Assembly: GCA_009760885.1 (NCBI GenBank)
Contig: CM019716.1
Span: 2,299,501 to 2,363,500 of the forward strand
Length of the DNA stretch: 64,000 bases
Source of the DNA: Achatina immaculata
Taxonomy: Eukaryota > Mollusca > Gastropoda > Stylommatophora > Achatinidae
Direction of reading: 5' to 3'
In this document: positions 44,610-56,862 of the stretch, piece after piece
Layout: each line of letters opens with the position of its first letter
Numbering within the stretch: the stretch's first letter is position 1
Program-made: the position numbers and the translations under genes
The notes under the pieces: model-generated
Database searches by the model: none
The model's input: only the letters and a program-made list of their open reading frames with translations
What the model was told of the DNA's origin: nothing

Positions 44610-45178
44610 TATTTAGAGTTGGCCTAAATATTTCTCTGAGCTTTGATTGATGTAAGCGTGCAAGATTTGCCATCACTGTCAGTATTGTTTTGGAGTGAAA
44701 GAATTAACACAGAACTGGTATCGTCAGCCCCAAACGCTGGTGGAAATATAGAGTGTGGGATCGGAGAGTTTATGGACTAATCGTCTGATGTGCAGAGATG
44801 ATGATCCATCGACTAACTAACTTCATTTCCTATCACAACGGTTATGGTGTAGGCTGTTTTTTCGAAAATTGGATGATATCTTTCATTCATAGTGCTGGCC
44901 TTGTATTGGTCTTGTATTGTCTCCTTCCTCATATGCCTTTTAGTGTTGAGGACATGAGTACGTCTTGATAGGACTCTGAAATTCATTTCTTTGGTTACTA
45001 GATTATATTAGGGAAATTGATTGGATATTACCGGTTAACAGAAATACAAAATGGTCTCACCATTGTCAGTTTAATGTAGTCGAGTTGTTGAAGAAAAAAA
45101 CATGATCAAACTAGCTCTGCGATCCATGCCAAGTAGTTCAATTTTCTGGAAACAAAACATCACAGGGGCGAAGACAGT
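44610..45178. other. stretch with no supported feature
   Basis: Nothing recognised. Confidence 0.4.
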
Positions 45179-45179
45179 G

Positions 45180-45297
45180 CCTGTTTTTGGCAATCAGCGA
45201 CCCATAGCTGACATGCTGGTGTCAGGGTTGGCTACCCATAGCTGACATGCTGGTGTCAGGGTTGGCTACCCATAGCTGACATGCTGGTGTCAGGTGA
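45180..45297 (+). repeat. SINE-like head, its 34-bp segment in 3 tandem copies
   Basis: 'ttggcaatcagcgacccata' matches the head of the 11650 family. 'cccatagctgacatgctggt' then recurs three times. Confidence 0.75.
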
Positions 45298-45411
45298 AAA
45301 GTCTGACCTAAAAGTGAAATCATTTGTGAAACAAGCAGAAGATGAAGTAGGCCAATCAGCTGTAGACAAAAATACATTTTATGCTGAGGTGGGAGAGTTG
45401 TATGAAACATG

Positions 45412-45590
45412 TCACGCTTATGTACAGAGATGGATGATATGAAACATGTCACGCTTATGTACAGAGATGGATGATATGAAACATGTCATGCTTATGTACA
45501 GAGATGGATGATATGAAACATGTCACGCTTATGTACAGAGATGGATGATATGAAGCATGTCACGCTTATGTACAGAGATGGATGACACTT
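45412..45590. repeat. 37-bp tandem repeat, about 5 copies
   Basis: The unit contains 'gatgatatgaaacatgtcac' and 'gcttatgtacagagatg'. Confidence 0.93.
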
Positions 45591-45892
45591 TTGAATGAAT
45601 TTTCCACCTGTAAGTGGATCCGTACCAGCATGATTTGAAGTGGAAGAGACTGTAAAGTTTATACATGACAAGGGACAGTCAATTGACCGATTCAGCAGTA
45701 TTCGATCATTCATATATCTCAAGCATTGTGCTGAAGCAGTACTCACAAAGAAGAAATAACAAATCCAATCAGGAGAAGTGGACCTATATCTTTAGGCAGT
45801 CTGAAGCTTTGGAGCAGTGCTCGAAGCTACTAAAACTTGTGAATTTATCTTTAGTGCTCCTGGACATAATACTGTACCAGTATGGAAAAGGT

Positions 45893-46062
45893 ATTTTCCC
45901 TCACGAATGTGCTATTTTCCCTCACGAATGTGCTATTTTCCCTCACGAATGTGCTATTTTCCCTCATGAATGTGCTATTTTCCCTCATGAATGTGCTATT
46001 TTCCCTCATGAATGTTCTATTTTCCCTCATGAATGACCTATTTTCCCTTATGAATGTGCTAT
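45893..46062. repeat. 21-bp minisatellite, about 8 copies
   Basis: The unit is 'attttccctcacgaatgtgc' plus t. The open frames across it are artefacts of a unit divisible by three. Confidence 0.95.
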
Positions 46063-46319
46063 GGACAGAGAAACGAAATCGCCTTCACGTCTCAACAGCT
46101 GAAGCAGTAATTAAGTGTGTTTCTGAGTATTACCGAGTGAGCTGGTCAGAATTCCATGATTATGTCAGTCAGCGGCATATTCCTCTTTTCAGAACTTTGA
46201 AGTTGGATAAATATTAAGAGCAGACCGCAAGATGGCACGATAATATAAGATCATGAAGATAAATATCCGAAAGTAAAATAGATCTGTACTCCGATAAAGA
46301 ATGCATCACACTCCCATCA

Positions 46320-46612
46320 TTCATTCATTCATTCATTCATTTGCATGTCCCTTGCGGAAATTTGCCTCCCAAACAGCACTCCTGTAGGCCTCTCGGTTGT
46401 GAGCAAGATGGCCTGTTGCTGATGCATCCATTTGCAGATCGTCAACGATGTCTTGCAGCCATCTTCGTTTTGGTCTTCCTCTCTTTCTTTTTCCCATTAT
46501 GTATCCTTCCAATACGGTCTTCTCTAAATTATCATGACGTTTAATGTGTCCAAAATATTTAAGTTTTCTCTCTTTAATCCTCTTTACTAGCCAGCCTTCT
46601 TCAATATTAAGA
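46320..46612 (-). mobile_element. LINE family F 3' fragment with (ATTC)n tail
   Basis: Minus strand, frame largely intact: NIEEGWLVKRIKERKLKYFG, HIKRHDNLEKTVLEGYIMGK, RWLQDIVDDLQMDASATGHL, ending FRKGHANE. A (AATG)n tail lies at 46320-46342. 5'-truncated. Confidence 0.85.
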
Positions 46613-47124
46613 TCATACCCAAACAAACAGATAAACCCACATGGAACAACTTCGTAACAAACATCACGGACACGGTACAAAGATACAGATACAAAACATC
46701 AACAGTTTTTGGTAGAAGAACCACAGTAAATACATACACCATTCCAAAAATTGTGTCCGCCGCCACAGTACTAGACCATCCACAGCAGACAATCGAGGAA
46801 ATCAACAAACAAATCAGACACTTTATCTTCACAAACACCGTACACAGCACACAACATAAAACTCTTATATAGGACAAACTACACGGAGGGATTTCCTTAC
46901 AGGACATAGAGGCAAAAAGTACAAGCACTCAGAATCAGCCACGTAGGTCGCATCATCAAACACCCAAACCAGCACCCATAGCTCACTACTACACGGGACT
47001 TAGACTATCAAACTTAGTCCCACCAAATAACTTGCAGGCACACCATTTTGGCACACTACCACCCTTCTACAAAAATGCATACATCCAATTCAAGGACACG
47101 AAACACTTATTCATTGCAAGACAA

Positions 47125-47161
<37 letters not shown>

Positions 47162-47640
47162 CCATATATATATGGTCAGAAACCAGACACCGCCATTGTC
47201 CTTAGGATTTAAAGAGGACGCAGACACACCATACTAGACTACAGCGACACGTTCAATAATCTCCATCCCAGAAACATCACACCAGAAGCTAGAAAAATCA
47301 CATTCAGACTCAGATATAATATGACACTCGCCAAACACAGACAACAGAAACATGAGACGATGTTCCCTATGCAGGAGAAACACACCAGAAACAGAAAAAC
47401 ACATTTTCTACGAATGCAGAATAGCTGAAACCACTTTAAGAACAATGCAGAACACCGTATAAACACACATGACACAACAAGCAGACATTTACAAAGCCAT
47501 AATGTTGAATACAATCCCTAAAACTTCGGCGGACACACACACCAAGTTACTGCCCCTGCTTGCAGAGTTCAGGTTGTTGGTGTGGACGTACAGAAACAGA
47601 GCTAATTTAAGTTCTGCATGTTTAGTCCTACCATATTCTT
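46613..47640 (+). mobile_element. L1/Tx1-type LINE C-terminal fragment, broken
   Basis: The plus strand reads VQRYRYKTSTVFGRRTTVNT, IPKIVSAATVLDHPQQTIEE, INKQIRHFIFTNT, then a stop, then KLHGGISLQDIEAKSTS. This order (GR-x-x-V block, I-x-x-F-x-x, GGI-L-DI) is that of L1/Tx1-type C termini. Further on, KHIFYECRIAETTL resembles their His/Cys motif, and LLVWTYRNRANLSS closes the piece. An AT run at 47130-47160 and frame breaks show decay. Confidence 0.6.
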
Positions 47641-47733
47641 AGGTCGGTCTCAGCAGAGAACAAGTCAAATCATGGGCTCAGGAGAGAAAGAGTAGGTAGT
47701 GCAAAAATTAACTGACCAGTTTGATGTACATCT

Positions 47734-47734
<1 letters not shown>

Positions 47735-47782
<48 letters not shown>
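47735..47782. repeat. (GA)n microsatellite
   Basis: About 23 AG units. Confidence 0.95.
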
Positions 47783-47783
<1 letters not shown>

Positions 47784-48019
47784 TACGAGAGAGAGATTGC
47801 TGAAAGGATCTCGCTAGATAGATCGAATATATCACCTTTACATAAAATACCTCACTTTTATTACACAAAAAAAGAGAGAACAAATTTTAAAAAACGCACA
47901 AAAGTGCCAGAAGATGATAGGAACAAACATCACTCTCATGAGTTTTTCAAAGTCACACAGGGCAGGGTCTTGATAGACCACTCACTGAGTCTGAGACACT
48001 TAAATACAAAAGAAAAGAG

Positions 48020-48525
48020 GATAGACAGAGGAAGATAGGAGAGTAACGACAGACAGACCAGATGGACAGGTAGAACCAACATATATTCAGGAGATAGAGA
48101 AGCAGTTTAGAAGCAGAAGTAGTTTAGGAGAGTCAGGAGATAGCATTTCAAGCCAGAAAGAGATTATTAGTATGGAATGAGAAATGCAGAAGATTTGATA
48201 GTTTTAGAACATTGTGTAAAATGCTTTCAGAGATTCCTCAATTTGATGCTAGTGACTTTCATTTGGTGAGCATTAAAGATGAATTACAATTTGATTCAGG
48301 AACGAACCATCTGGATTTCATAGTCACTATGTGTGTTAAGATTTCAGTCTTGTGGTGAATCATATAGTATCACGTGTAGTGACATTCTAAACTTGTGAAG
48401 TGAACAAAAAGTAGAAGTAGTAAAGTGTATGAATAATTTTAAAGTGACATGGGATATCAAATGTTACCGCGGGCCACAGCCTAAAACAGAAGTGAGAGAA
48501 AGTCAACCTGACGGTAATAAGTGAA
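48020..48525 (+). mobile_element. near-empty copy of the 47-bp-array element
   Basis: Its arms match 18470-18930 and 20020-20075. Where the other copy has about 23 repeats, this one has only a residual partial unit ('gttaccgcgggccacagcc'). No ORF. Confidence 0.6.
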
Positions 48526-48649
48526 CGAAAGAATAGCATGAAACAACAGTAAATATTAGAATCTATTATTATTATTATCACAGTACCTGTTCTTGCTGTT
48601 TTTGGTTTGCTAGAGAAGTCCCATGTACCTAATTTTTTTTTCTTTTTTT

Positions 48650-48780
48650 TTTTTTTAGGTTGCTCCACTGCCGGTGCTGCTTGCAACGCAAAAAATTCTG
48701 ACCTAGTGAGAAATCGAAGCTGGTACTTTCTGATCGGCAGGCGAGGGTATTAATCACTACACCACTGCACACACTCCGTA
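48650..48780 (-). mobile_element. tRNA-headed SINE fragment, minus strand
   Basis: On the minus strand 'cagtggtgtagtgattaata' (A box) is followed by 'ccctcgcctgccgatcagaa' and 'agcttcgatttctc' (weak B box). Same family as 6060-6245. Confidence 0.55.
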
Positions 48781-48789
48781 TAGGATTGT

Positions 48790-49490
48790 GCATTATTATT
48801 ATTATTATTATTAATTTAATGGCTAACAACAAAGCTGCAGATGAAGATGAAATAACACCCGAAATGTTAAAAGCTATTAATAGAGGCAACATGAGACAAC
48901 TACAGAGAATGTTTAACAAGATTTGGAAAGAAGAAAATGTCCCTTCTAAATGGAAAAAAAGGAATCATTGTTAAAATACCAAACAAATAAGGCAACATTA
49001 GCGACTGTAACAATTAGAGAGGAGTAACCTTAGTATCAGTTGTGTCAAAAGTATTTTGCAAGGTCATTTTGAATAGACTTAAAGATATAGTGGATACCGC
49101 AATGAGAGAAGAACAAGCAGGATTTCGAAAAAGGACATGTCTCGACCAGATCTTAACTCTAAGAATAATACTTGAAGAACATATTGAAAAGCAGAAACCA
49201 GTAATACTGAACTTCATAGACTTTAGAAAGGCATTTGATAGCATACACAGAGATTCATTATGGAGAATTTTAAGTCTATATAGAATACCATCTAAAATTG
49301 TCAACATCATTAAGGACTTCTACAATGGATATGTTTGTGCAGTCAAAACAGAAGAAGGGATGAACGAATGGTTCGGGATATAGGCATAAAATCCTTGATG
49401 AGGTTGAAAAACTCACCGAAAACAGGAAAACTTGGCAAGTCCTATATGACGTTTAATGGCTCGGGAAGGATATAAGATATAAGATATGTA
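48790..49490 (+). mobile_element. LINE family E copy with internal deletion
   Basis: It has an (ATT)n run at its left edge, then ADEDEITPEMLKAINRGNMR, FRKRTCLDQILTLRIILEEH, NFIDFRKAFDSIHRDSLWRI and NIIKDFYNGY. At about 49380 it jumps to the family's last 90 bases, ending 'gggaaggatataagatata'. The FADD box and thumb are missing. Confidence 0.8.
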
Positions 49491-49599
49491 TACTATTAAA
49501 ACTACAACTTATCTGACAAAGAAATACAGTATATCTTATCAGTATATGCACTGTATAAAATGCAAAACAGTTACACAAATATAGAGACTTTACAGAATA

Positions 49600-50145
49600 C
49601 ACCTAACAGACATTAAAAGGAGGATATCTATCGCTCTTCAGAAAGTAAAACAACTAAAGAATCTGTGGATAGGAGCAGACAGAACCACAAAAAAAATAAG
49701 ATTTTTAAGGGCATGCATCTTTCCCATCGCAACATATGCCCGTGAGACCTGGACACTTAACAAAACAGCTGAGAAACATATAAATTCCTTTGAATGTAAA
49801 TGCTACAGAAGAGTTCCTCAAATATCGTGGACACAAAAAAGAACATGTATATCTATACTACAAGAGCTTAATATTGAAGAAGGCTGGCTAGTAAAGAGGA
49901 TTAAAGAGGGAAAACTTAAATATTTTGGACACATTAAACGTCATGATAATCTAGAGAAGACCGTCTTGGAAGGGTACACAATGGGAAAAAGAAAGAGAGG
50001 AAGACCAAGGCGAAGATGGCTACAAGACATCGTTGATGATCTGCAAATTGATGCATCAGCAGCAGGCCATCTTGCTCACAACCGAGAAGCCCACAGGGGT
50101 GCTGTTTGGGAGGCAAAGTTCCGCAAGGGACATGCAAATGAATGA
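49600..50145 (+). mobile_element. LINE family F 3' fragment
   Basis: Plus strand: IRFLRACIFPIATYARETW, TLNKTAEKHINSFECKCYRR, LNIEEGWLVKRIKEGKLKYF, RRRWLQDIVDDLQIDASAAG, ending FRKGHANE and an (AATG) tail. 5'-truncated. Confidence 0.85.
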
Positions 50146-50148
50146 ATG

Positions 50149-50149
<1 letters not shown>

Positions 50150-50215
<66 letters not shown>
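50150..50215. repeat. (AT)n microsatellite between two convergent LINE ends
   Basis: About 30 AT units, directly between the 3' end of family F (plus) and the 3' end of family D (minus). Confidence 0.95.
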
Positions 50216-50216
<1 letters not shown>

Positions 50217-51140
50217 CAAAATCAGGTACCGTGCCGACTGGTGTTGGCTATTATGCATCTGCAGAGTACACGATCCTTCATGCAGGCCACCAGTTCAGTT
50301 GGTGATCTCCTCTCACACCATCCCGTCAGATTGTCCAGTATCATTTCTCTTGGTCTTCCTCTTGATCTTCTTCCTTCTATTTTTCCTTTTCTTATGATAT
50401 TTTCAATGCCCCCTCTTCTCATTGCATGTTCTATGAAAGTACGTTGTCTCTCTCTTATGTTTTTGACAAGGTTTTTTTTCTTTGTCTCTCCAGCTCTTCT
50501 CATACATTCATCATTAGTTATTTTTGCTTTCCAGGGGATTCGCAACATTCTTCTAATAAACCACATTTCTGCTGCTTCCAGTGATTTTTGTGCAGACCTG
50601 TCTATTGTCTATGACTCACTTTCATATAATAAGATTGGTTCAATAAAGCATTTTAGGACTCGTTTTCTACCATTCATTGATAAGGATGTGTTGGATAATA
50701 TGTTTCTCATTCTCTGAAATGCAGTCTTTGCTTGGCCTGTTTTGTTCCTAATTTCTGTTCTGCATTTCCCATCTGAAGTTATTACTGCTCCAAGGTATTT
50801 GAATTTCTGCATCTGCTTTAGAATAGTTCCGTTTAATTTTATACTGCATGTTGGTGGATTCTGTTTCTTAGATATAACCATATTCTCTGTCTTTTTGATG
50901 TTCAAAGTAAGGCCTTTCTGTTCACTTTCTTTGGCGACTTTATCCGATATATTTTCCAGGTCTTGTTGGTTCTCAGCTATCAGTACTGTGTCGTCAGCAT
51001 ACCGAAGGTTGTTAATATTGTATCCTCCAATTTTTATGCCTGGTTCTGTGATGATCGTTCTTAGAATATTCTCCCTGTACAGAGAAAAAAGATATGGAGA
51101 TAGTACATATCCTTGTCGCACCCGTTGTTTTATAGGTTGA
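50216..51140 (-). mobile_element. LINE family D fragment, broken
   Basis: Minus strand: QGYVLSPYLFSLYRENI, then INNLRYADDTVLIAENQQDL with the catalytic YADD box, KFKYLGAVITSDGK, a stop after ILLYESES, then MWFIRRMLRIPWKAKITNDE, GRPREMILDNLTGW and an end at SRHGT. It keeps more 5' sequence than the copy at 13386. The endonuclease and fingers are absent. Confidence 0.85.
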
Positions 51141-51144
51141 TATT

Positions 51145-51905
51145 TTCCATGGGACCCAACTAGAAGATCTTGATTTTGCTGATGACATAACTCTTGTCAG
51201 TAACAATGTGAATTCAATGCAAGAAAAAACAGATAGTCTGTCTTCACTGGCTAGCAAAATAGGACTTGAAATTAACAAGGACAAAACAAAAATAATGAAA
51301 ATTCCCATTAATCAAAATGGAAAAAATACACATAGAAGGGACATATGTTGAAGAAGTCAATCAGTTTGCATACCTTGGCAGCTACATAGACCAGGATAGT
51401 GACACCAGAAAGGAAATTAGAATCAGAATTGCAAAAGCAGCATCGATCTTCAAGAATCTTGAGAACATATGGAATTCAAAAGTTATAAGCACAAAAACCA
51501 AGATAAGACTAATCAATTCAGATGTAATATCCACCCTCATTTATGCATGCGAAAGCTAGAAAACAACTAAAGAAATAGAGAAGAAATTAGACTATTTTGA
51601 AAATAAATGCCTAAGGAAAATACACGGCATCAAGTGGAACGAATTCAAGAACAATGCAGAGATAAGACAGATGACTGAACAACAACCAGTCTCATGGGTG
51701 ATCAGGAAAAGGAAATGGACATATGTTTGTCACTTGATGAGAAGAAATGATCAGAGAATACCAAAAAAAGCTATCGAGTGGAACACAACAGGCCAAAGAA
51801 AAAGATGCAGACCGCGTGAATATCTGAAGAGGACATTGTTAAGAGAGGCCAAATTAACAGGCACAAAATCCCGTGATAAGGTTGAAAGACTTGCCGATAT
51901 ATATA
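51145..51905 (+). mobile_element. LINE family E fragment, broken
   Basis: Plus strand: LEDLDFADDITLVSNNVNSM with the FADD box, KIGLEINKDKTKIM, a frameshift near 51310, EEVNQFAYLGSYIDQDSDTR, a stop at the CES-x-KTTK site near 51558, then NKCLRKIHGIKWNEFK, MTEQQPVSWVIRKRKW and REYLKRTLLREAKLTG. The last 3' part is lost at about 51900. Confidence 0.85.
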
Positions 51906-51969
51906 GATGTTTTACAATCCTCAGGTCTTTGTCGTCTATATTGATGTCTTCAAGCATTTTAATAATTTT

Positions 51970-52039
51970 ATTATGTATGTATGTATGTATGTATGTATGT
52001 TTGTATGTATGTATGTGTGTATGTACGTATGTATGTATG

Positions 52040-52095
<56 letters not shown>
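51970..52095. repeat. (GTAT)n/(AT)n compound microsatellite
   Basis: TATG units change to AT units. Confidence 0.95.
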
Positions 52096-52096
<1 letters not shown>

Positions 52097-52126
52097 TTAG
52101 CACATTGTTGGATAACAGACATTAAA

Positions 52127-55100
52127 ATCTCTCTCTCTCTCTCTCTCTCTCTGAACCTTAAGTGCCCAGGGCACATGGGGCTTCCGCAAGGGTTTTCCAC
52201 AAATGCTTGTCTTTCGCCTTTTTTCTGCTCTTGCCCAGGTCAGCCCTCTGTTGCTCATTATCCTTTCTGTTGTTCTTCTCCATGTCTCTATGGTCTACCC
52301 TTACTTCTGTTCCCCTGTGGTCTCCATCTTAGTGCTATTTTTGGTAGTGAGTTGTCAGTCATTTGGAGCACATGTCCCAACCATTGCCGGCGTCTTTCCT
52401 CAATAACTGTTGTCAGTGGCTTCATCTGCATTTCTGGCAACAAGATGTTATTTCTTATGATGTTTGGCTAAAATATTTTTCTAATTCTTCGTAAACATTT
52501 AGTCTGGAAAGAATTCAACTTGTTTTCTATGGTTTTGGTGATTTTCCAGCATTCACTTCCATAGATTAGTACGCTTAGAACATTACTCTCAAATATCCTG
52601 ATTTTTGTATTTATACTTATTTTTTTGGATTTCCATATAGTCTGCAGCACTGCAAAAGCCAGGTTTGCTCTAGTAAGTCTGCTGTTGATGTCCTCTGTGC
52701 TGTCTCCATTTTCTACTACTCTACTGCCAAGGTATACAAATTCATTGACCTCCTCCACTAACGTGCTATCTACTCTGAGTACATTTCTGTTGTTTACATT
52801 TTGCGTCATTAACTTTGTCTTTTCTACGTTGATCTTTAGTCCTATGTTATTTGCATTCTGAGTTAGCTTGTTTATTTTATCTTGCATTTCTTTGTGACTG
52901 CTTGATAATAGACAAATGTCATCCGCAAAGTCAAGGTCCTCCAGCACTGTGTCAAGGGTCCATTGTAATCTTCTGCTTTTGTCTGATGTTGCCTCCTTCA
53001 CTAACCAGTCCACTGCCAAGATAAATAATGTTGGTGATAGTACACATCCCTGCTTCATTCCCGTTTGTACCCTAAAGCTGCTGGATGTATGTTCTCCACA
53101 GATCACTTTGCACTGAAAACCCTCGTATAGGGCTTTGATTACATTCACTATCTTATGAGGGAGGCCATGCCATCTTAGGATTTTCCACAGTGCATATCTG
53201 TTGACACTGTCAAAGGCTTTCTCAAAATCAATAAACAATGCATATGTTGTGCTATGCCACTCATTTGCCTGTTCTAATATTTGTCTAAGTACAAATATGT
53301 GGTCTATGCATGATCTTCCATTCCTAAATCCTGCCTGCTCTTTTCGAAGTTTTCCCTCAAGTGCTGGTACAATTCTGTTGATGATTATTCTGCAAAATAC
53401 TTTACTGGTGAGTGGTAGTAGGGTAATGCCTCTCCAGTTCCCGCAATCTCTGAGGTCACCGTTCTTTGGTAGTTTTACTATAAGGCCAGTTTTCCACTCC
53501 TCTGGAGCTTTTTATAGATCCCAAATTTGTTGTAATATCCGGCAAAGTTGTTTTTGGTGTTTCTGTTTCTTCTGCTTTCAACATCTCAGCAGTCACTTCA
53601 TCTTCACCTGGTGCCCTGTCTACTTTTAGCTTCTTTATCGCCTCCTTTACTTCTCTTATTGTTATTGGTCCTGTAGTGATGTTTAGTTCCGTTTTTGCTT
53701 CAGGTATGTATATTGTTTGTGCTGCTTGTGTTCTGTTTAGTAGGGTGTTAAAGTGTTCCCTCCATCTTTCAATTTTTTCTCTTTCTCCACTGACCATTTG
53801 TCCATTATGTGTCCTTACTGCACTCTCACATTTTGTGCTGAAGTTACCTGTCATCTGCTTTGTAATTTTGTATATGGTTTTCATGTCATTTGTATGTGCT
53901 GCTTTCTCTGCTGCTTCTGCTAAGTTGTTATAGTATTGACGTTTATCTTTATCTTGACGGCATGATTCCTTCACTTCTTTGTCTTTTTGTGCATAATTAC
54001 TTAAAACTTGTTCTTTAAGCCGTTGTGATTTGGTGTTCAGTAATTTTTTCTTGATTTCTTTTCTTTGGTCTATCTTTTCCCATGTGGTCTTGCTTATCCA
54101 TTCCTCCTTTCTCCGTTTCCGATATCCCAGCACCTCTTTCGCTGTTTCCTGTACTGTTTTATTAAACTCTAGTATGGACATTTCTGCTTCGTCTTGTAGG
54201 ACACTGAAGCGGTTCCTAAGTACTATTGAGAATTCATTTCTTGTTTGCTGGTCTTTCAGTTTTCTTGTATCAAAATGTATCTTTCTGTGTTCTCCGATTT
54301 TGCCTTTCCTTAATTTTAGTTTTATTTTTGCTACCAGAAGGTTGTGATCACTTCCTATATCTGCTCCTTTCCTTGCTTGCACATCTTGTAGTGACCGTTT
54401 CCATTTGTTGTTTATTAGTATGTGATCGATTTGGTTTTCTGTGGTTTTATGTAGGGACCTCCAAGTCACTTTATGGATGTTTTTATGTTGGAAAAGTGTC
54501 CCTCCGATGGCCATCATGTTTTCTTCACAGAAACTGCACAGTCTTTCTCCATTTTCATTTATTTCTCCGATTCCTTCTCTTCCCATGATTCTTCTTCTAT
54601 CTTCATTTCCTTCATCTACTTTTGCATTGAAGTCGCCCAAGTTGAGTAGCATATCATGCTTGGGTATTGTTTCTACTGCGGCTTGGAGGCTGTTGTAAAA
54701 ATCTTCTTTTAATTCCTCTTCAGTTGCTTCTGTTGGTGCATAACAAACTATAATAGACAGCTTCGTGAATCTTGAGTTGAAGCGTGCATATAATAATCTC
54801 TCATTTATAACGGTCCATTTCACCAATGCTCTTGATGCTTCTTTTGTTATAATCAATGCTACTCCTCCTTTATGATGATCTTCTTTACCTGACCATATTA
54901 TTGTATCTTCTGTGTGCTGTGTTGTTAATTTCCTTCTGCCTTGTCCTTTCCATCTTGCTTCTTGTATTCCTAGTATGTCTAGTTTGTATCTGTGCATTTC
55001 CTTGATAGTTTGTGCTAGTTTTCTAGTCTGTTTAAGCGTTCTTACATTCCAGCTGCCTATCTGCATCTTGTGTTTAGGTTCCAGGAGGTCTGCAGTCGGA

Positions 55101-55371
55101 CTGGGGACTTCCAGTGGCTGGCTTTCATCCACAACCTTCATGAGCTCAGTTTCCTGATAAGCATTTCTCCTTCCACCTGCATTTGTTTTTTCCCTTGCTT
55201 CTGTTTCTGTAGCAGTCTGATAGTTTTTTTTTACCAGATAGGGTTGCTAGCCCTATGCCGAACCCTCCTTAGTCGCCTTTTACGATCATGCGTGGTAGGG
55301 TACAGTGGTCCTATTCTTTGTAGATCCCGGGTTCCACACGGGGGATTGACATATATACACGGTACAAATTT
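52127..55371 (-). mobile_element. near full-length RTE copy, pseudogenised
   Basis: Minus-strand sister of 2789-5888 with the same 3' end (AG tail, 'gaacc'), and a longer 5' leader with 'gcatgatcgtaaaaggcga' and 'ggctagcaaccctatctgg'. Flanking 'acagacattaaaat' (before 52127) and 'acagacacataaaat' (from about 55372) may be a decayed duplication; the 5' limit is therefore tentative. Confidence 0.8.
52140..55141 (-). pseudogene. broken RTE endonuclease/reverse transcriptase
   Basis: The frame is open from MKVVDESQ at 55141 through the endonuclease and the reverse transcriptase fingers to about 53520, where a frameshift follows AEETETPK. It is open again from 53238 (FIDFEKAFDSVN) through the FADD box to 52468, then stops after RRIRKIF. 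The C-terminal segment is in other frames. Compared with the intact copy the residue differences are scattered. Two or more lesions exclude a functional product. Confidence 0.85.
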
Positions 55372-55450
55372 CACAGACACATAAAATATACGCAACAGAA
55401 AATACAGCTAAATAGGCACATAGATGTATACTTGGTACAAACTGCAACCT

Positions 55451-55451
<1 letters not shown>

Positions 55452-55488
<37 letters not shown>
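55452..55488. repeat. (AT)n microsatellite
   Basis: About 18 AT units. Confidence 0.95.
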
Positions 55489-55492
<4 letters not shown>

Positions 55493-55719
55493 TCATAACA
55501 CATAAGATCTGTTTTCAAGTTTAGACAACACAAATATTTAGTTTGGTAATCTTATCTTCACGTCGAACTGCAATAAGTGTGAAGCTCGAAGTAAAATTGA
55601 CGCAATCATTATGGCATAATCTTTTATGTGTCTCGGAATGTTTAACCATCCACATAAACAGTCTGGTATGATCAGTAGAACTCTTCACCTCTTTCTCTAC
55701 CCTGAGCAGTTTAAATTTA

Positions 55720-55915
55720 GCGGTCAAGTGGAACACAACAGGCCGAAGATGAAGAGGCAGACCACGTGAAACTCTAAAGAGGACATTGTTAAGATGGGCC
55801 AAATTAACAAGCATACATTCCCTTGATGAGGTTGAAAAGCGCCGAAAACAGGAAAAATTTGCGAACTATCTTGCGAGCCCTATGTAACGTTAACGGCACG
55901 GGAAGGATATAAGTT
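55720..55915 (+). mobile_element. LINE family E 3' scrap
   Basis: KWNTTGRR, a stop, RGRPRETLKRTLLRWAKLT, then 'aacggcacgggaaggatata'. 5'-truncated and frame-broken. Confidence 0.75.
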
Positions 55916-56011
55916 GTAATTATTTTCAGTTTTTAACCGAAAACTTGTTCATGAATATTAAGATTCTTGTATTTATGCTTGGAAAATGAAAGTCAATTGT
56001 TACATTACGTA

Positions 56012-56233
56012 TCACAGTAGCAAACCAGTTGTTGCATTATGTATCACACTAGCAATCTCCAGCGACCATGTTTCTCCATCTTGTGCAGTCCTTAATGTTT
56101 CCTTCTGTTCGAATACTTTTCTGTTTCCCTGCCACTCGATCAGTTCTCTGAGATATCTTTCTCTTGGTCTTCCTCTCCCTTTTTTCCTTCGAATTTTCCA
56201 GTCATTGCCAAATGTTCTGACCGCTGTCTTCAC
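56012..56233 (-). mobile_element. LINE C-terminal scrap
   Basis: Minus strand: KTAVRTFGNDWKIRRKKGRG, RPRERYLRELIEWQGNRKVF and TAQDGETWSLEIASVIHN, the style of LINE C termini. Clade not assigned. Confidence 0.6.
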
Positions 56234-56339
56234 ATTACAGAAGCGTACAATTTATTCTGTGTATATCTTCATATACCGGTTTTATGCCATTCAGTTCTCT
56301 CCCCCTCCCCTTTTTATACTTTCCATATACTGTATTTAG

Positions 56340-56862
56340 ATGGCAAAGAGAAATTTATAAAGCGCAAATATAATAGACGACCTAATAACCGTTTTCTATG
56401 TATACAATATAGAGTATATGTGATTCACTCGAGTCGCTTGTCTGACACTGAAACAGTTTGATATTCCAAAAACTAGCGTGACTAAATCTTTGACAAAGCT
56501 GGAGCGTGAATAACATTCAACAAATAATAAGAATATATTTTAACTGTTCTTTTTTTTCCTTCTAAAATATCCACTAGTGTTTCGTCGCCGTGTTATTTAC
56601 CACGGTATTTATTATAATTTTTTTTGTCTAAAATTTGTCAGTCAAATTAAACACTTGTCAATGTTCCAGCATTCGGGTCTCAGAAAGGCCGACGAGAAAG
56701 AATAGACACAGAAGACTGCTTAACAAAGAATCCAGGAGTTGTAATTTAGGAGAAAATTACCGTGGAACCTGCTAACTTTATGGATTTCTCTTTAAAAATT
56801 GAATTTCGTTTTAACTATACCTAGCTTCACATTCATTTCACAATTTTTGTTATCTAAAACAC
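56340..56862. other. stretch with no supported feature
   Basis: Nothing recognised. Confidence 0.4.

Noticed and set aside
51671..52471. 266-residue plus-strand protein
   Set aside because: It joins a LINE E fragment, microsatellites and the antisense of an RTE copy by chance.
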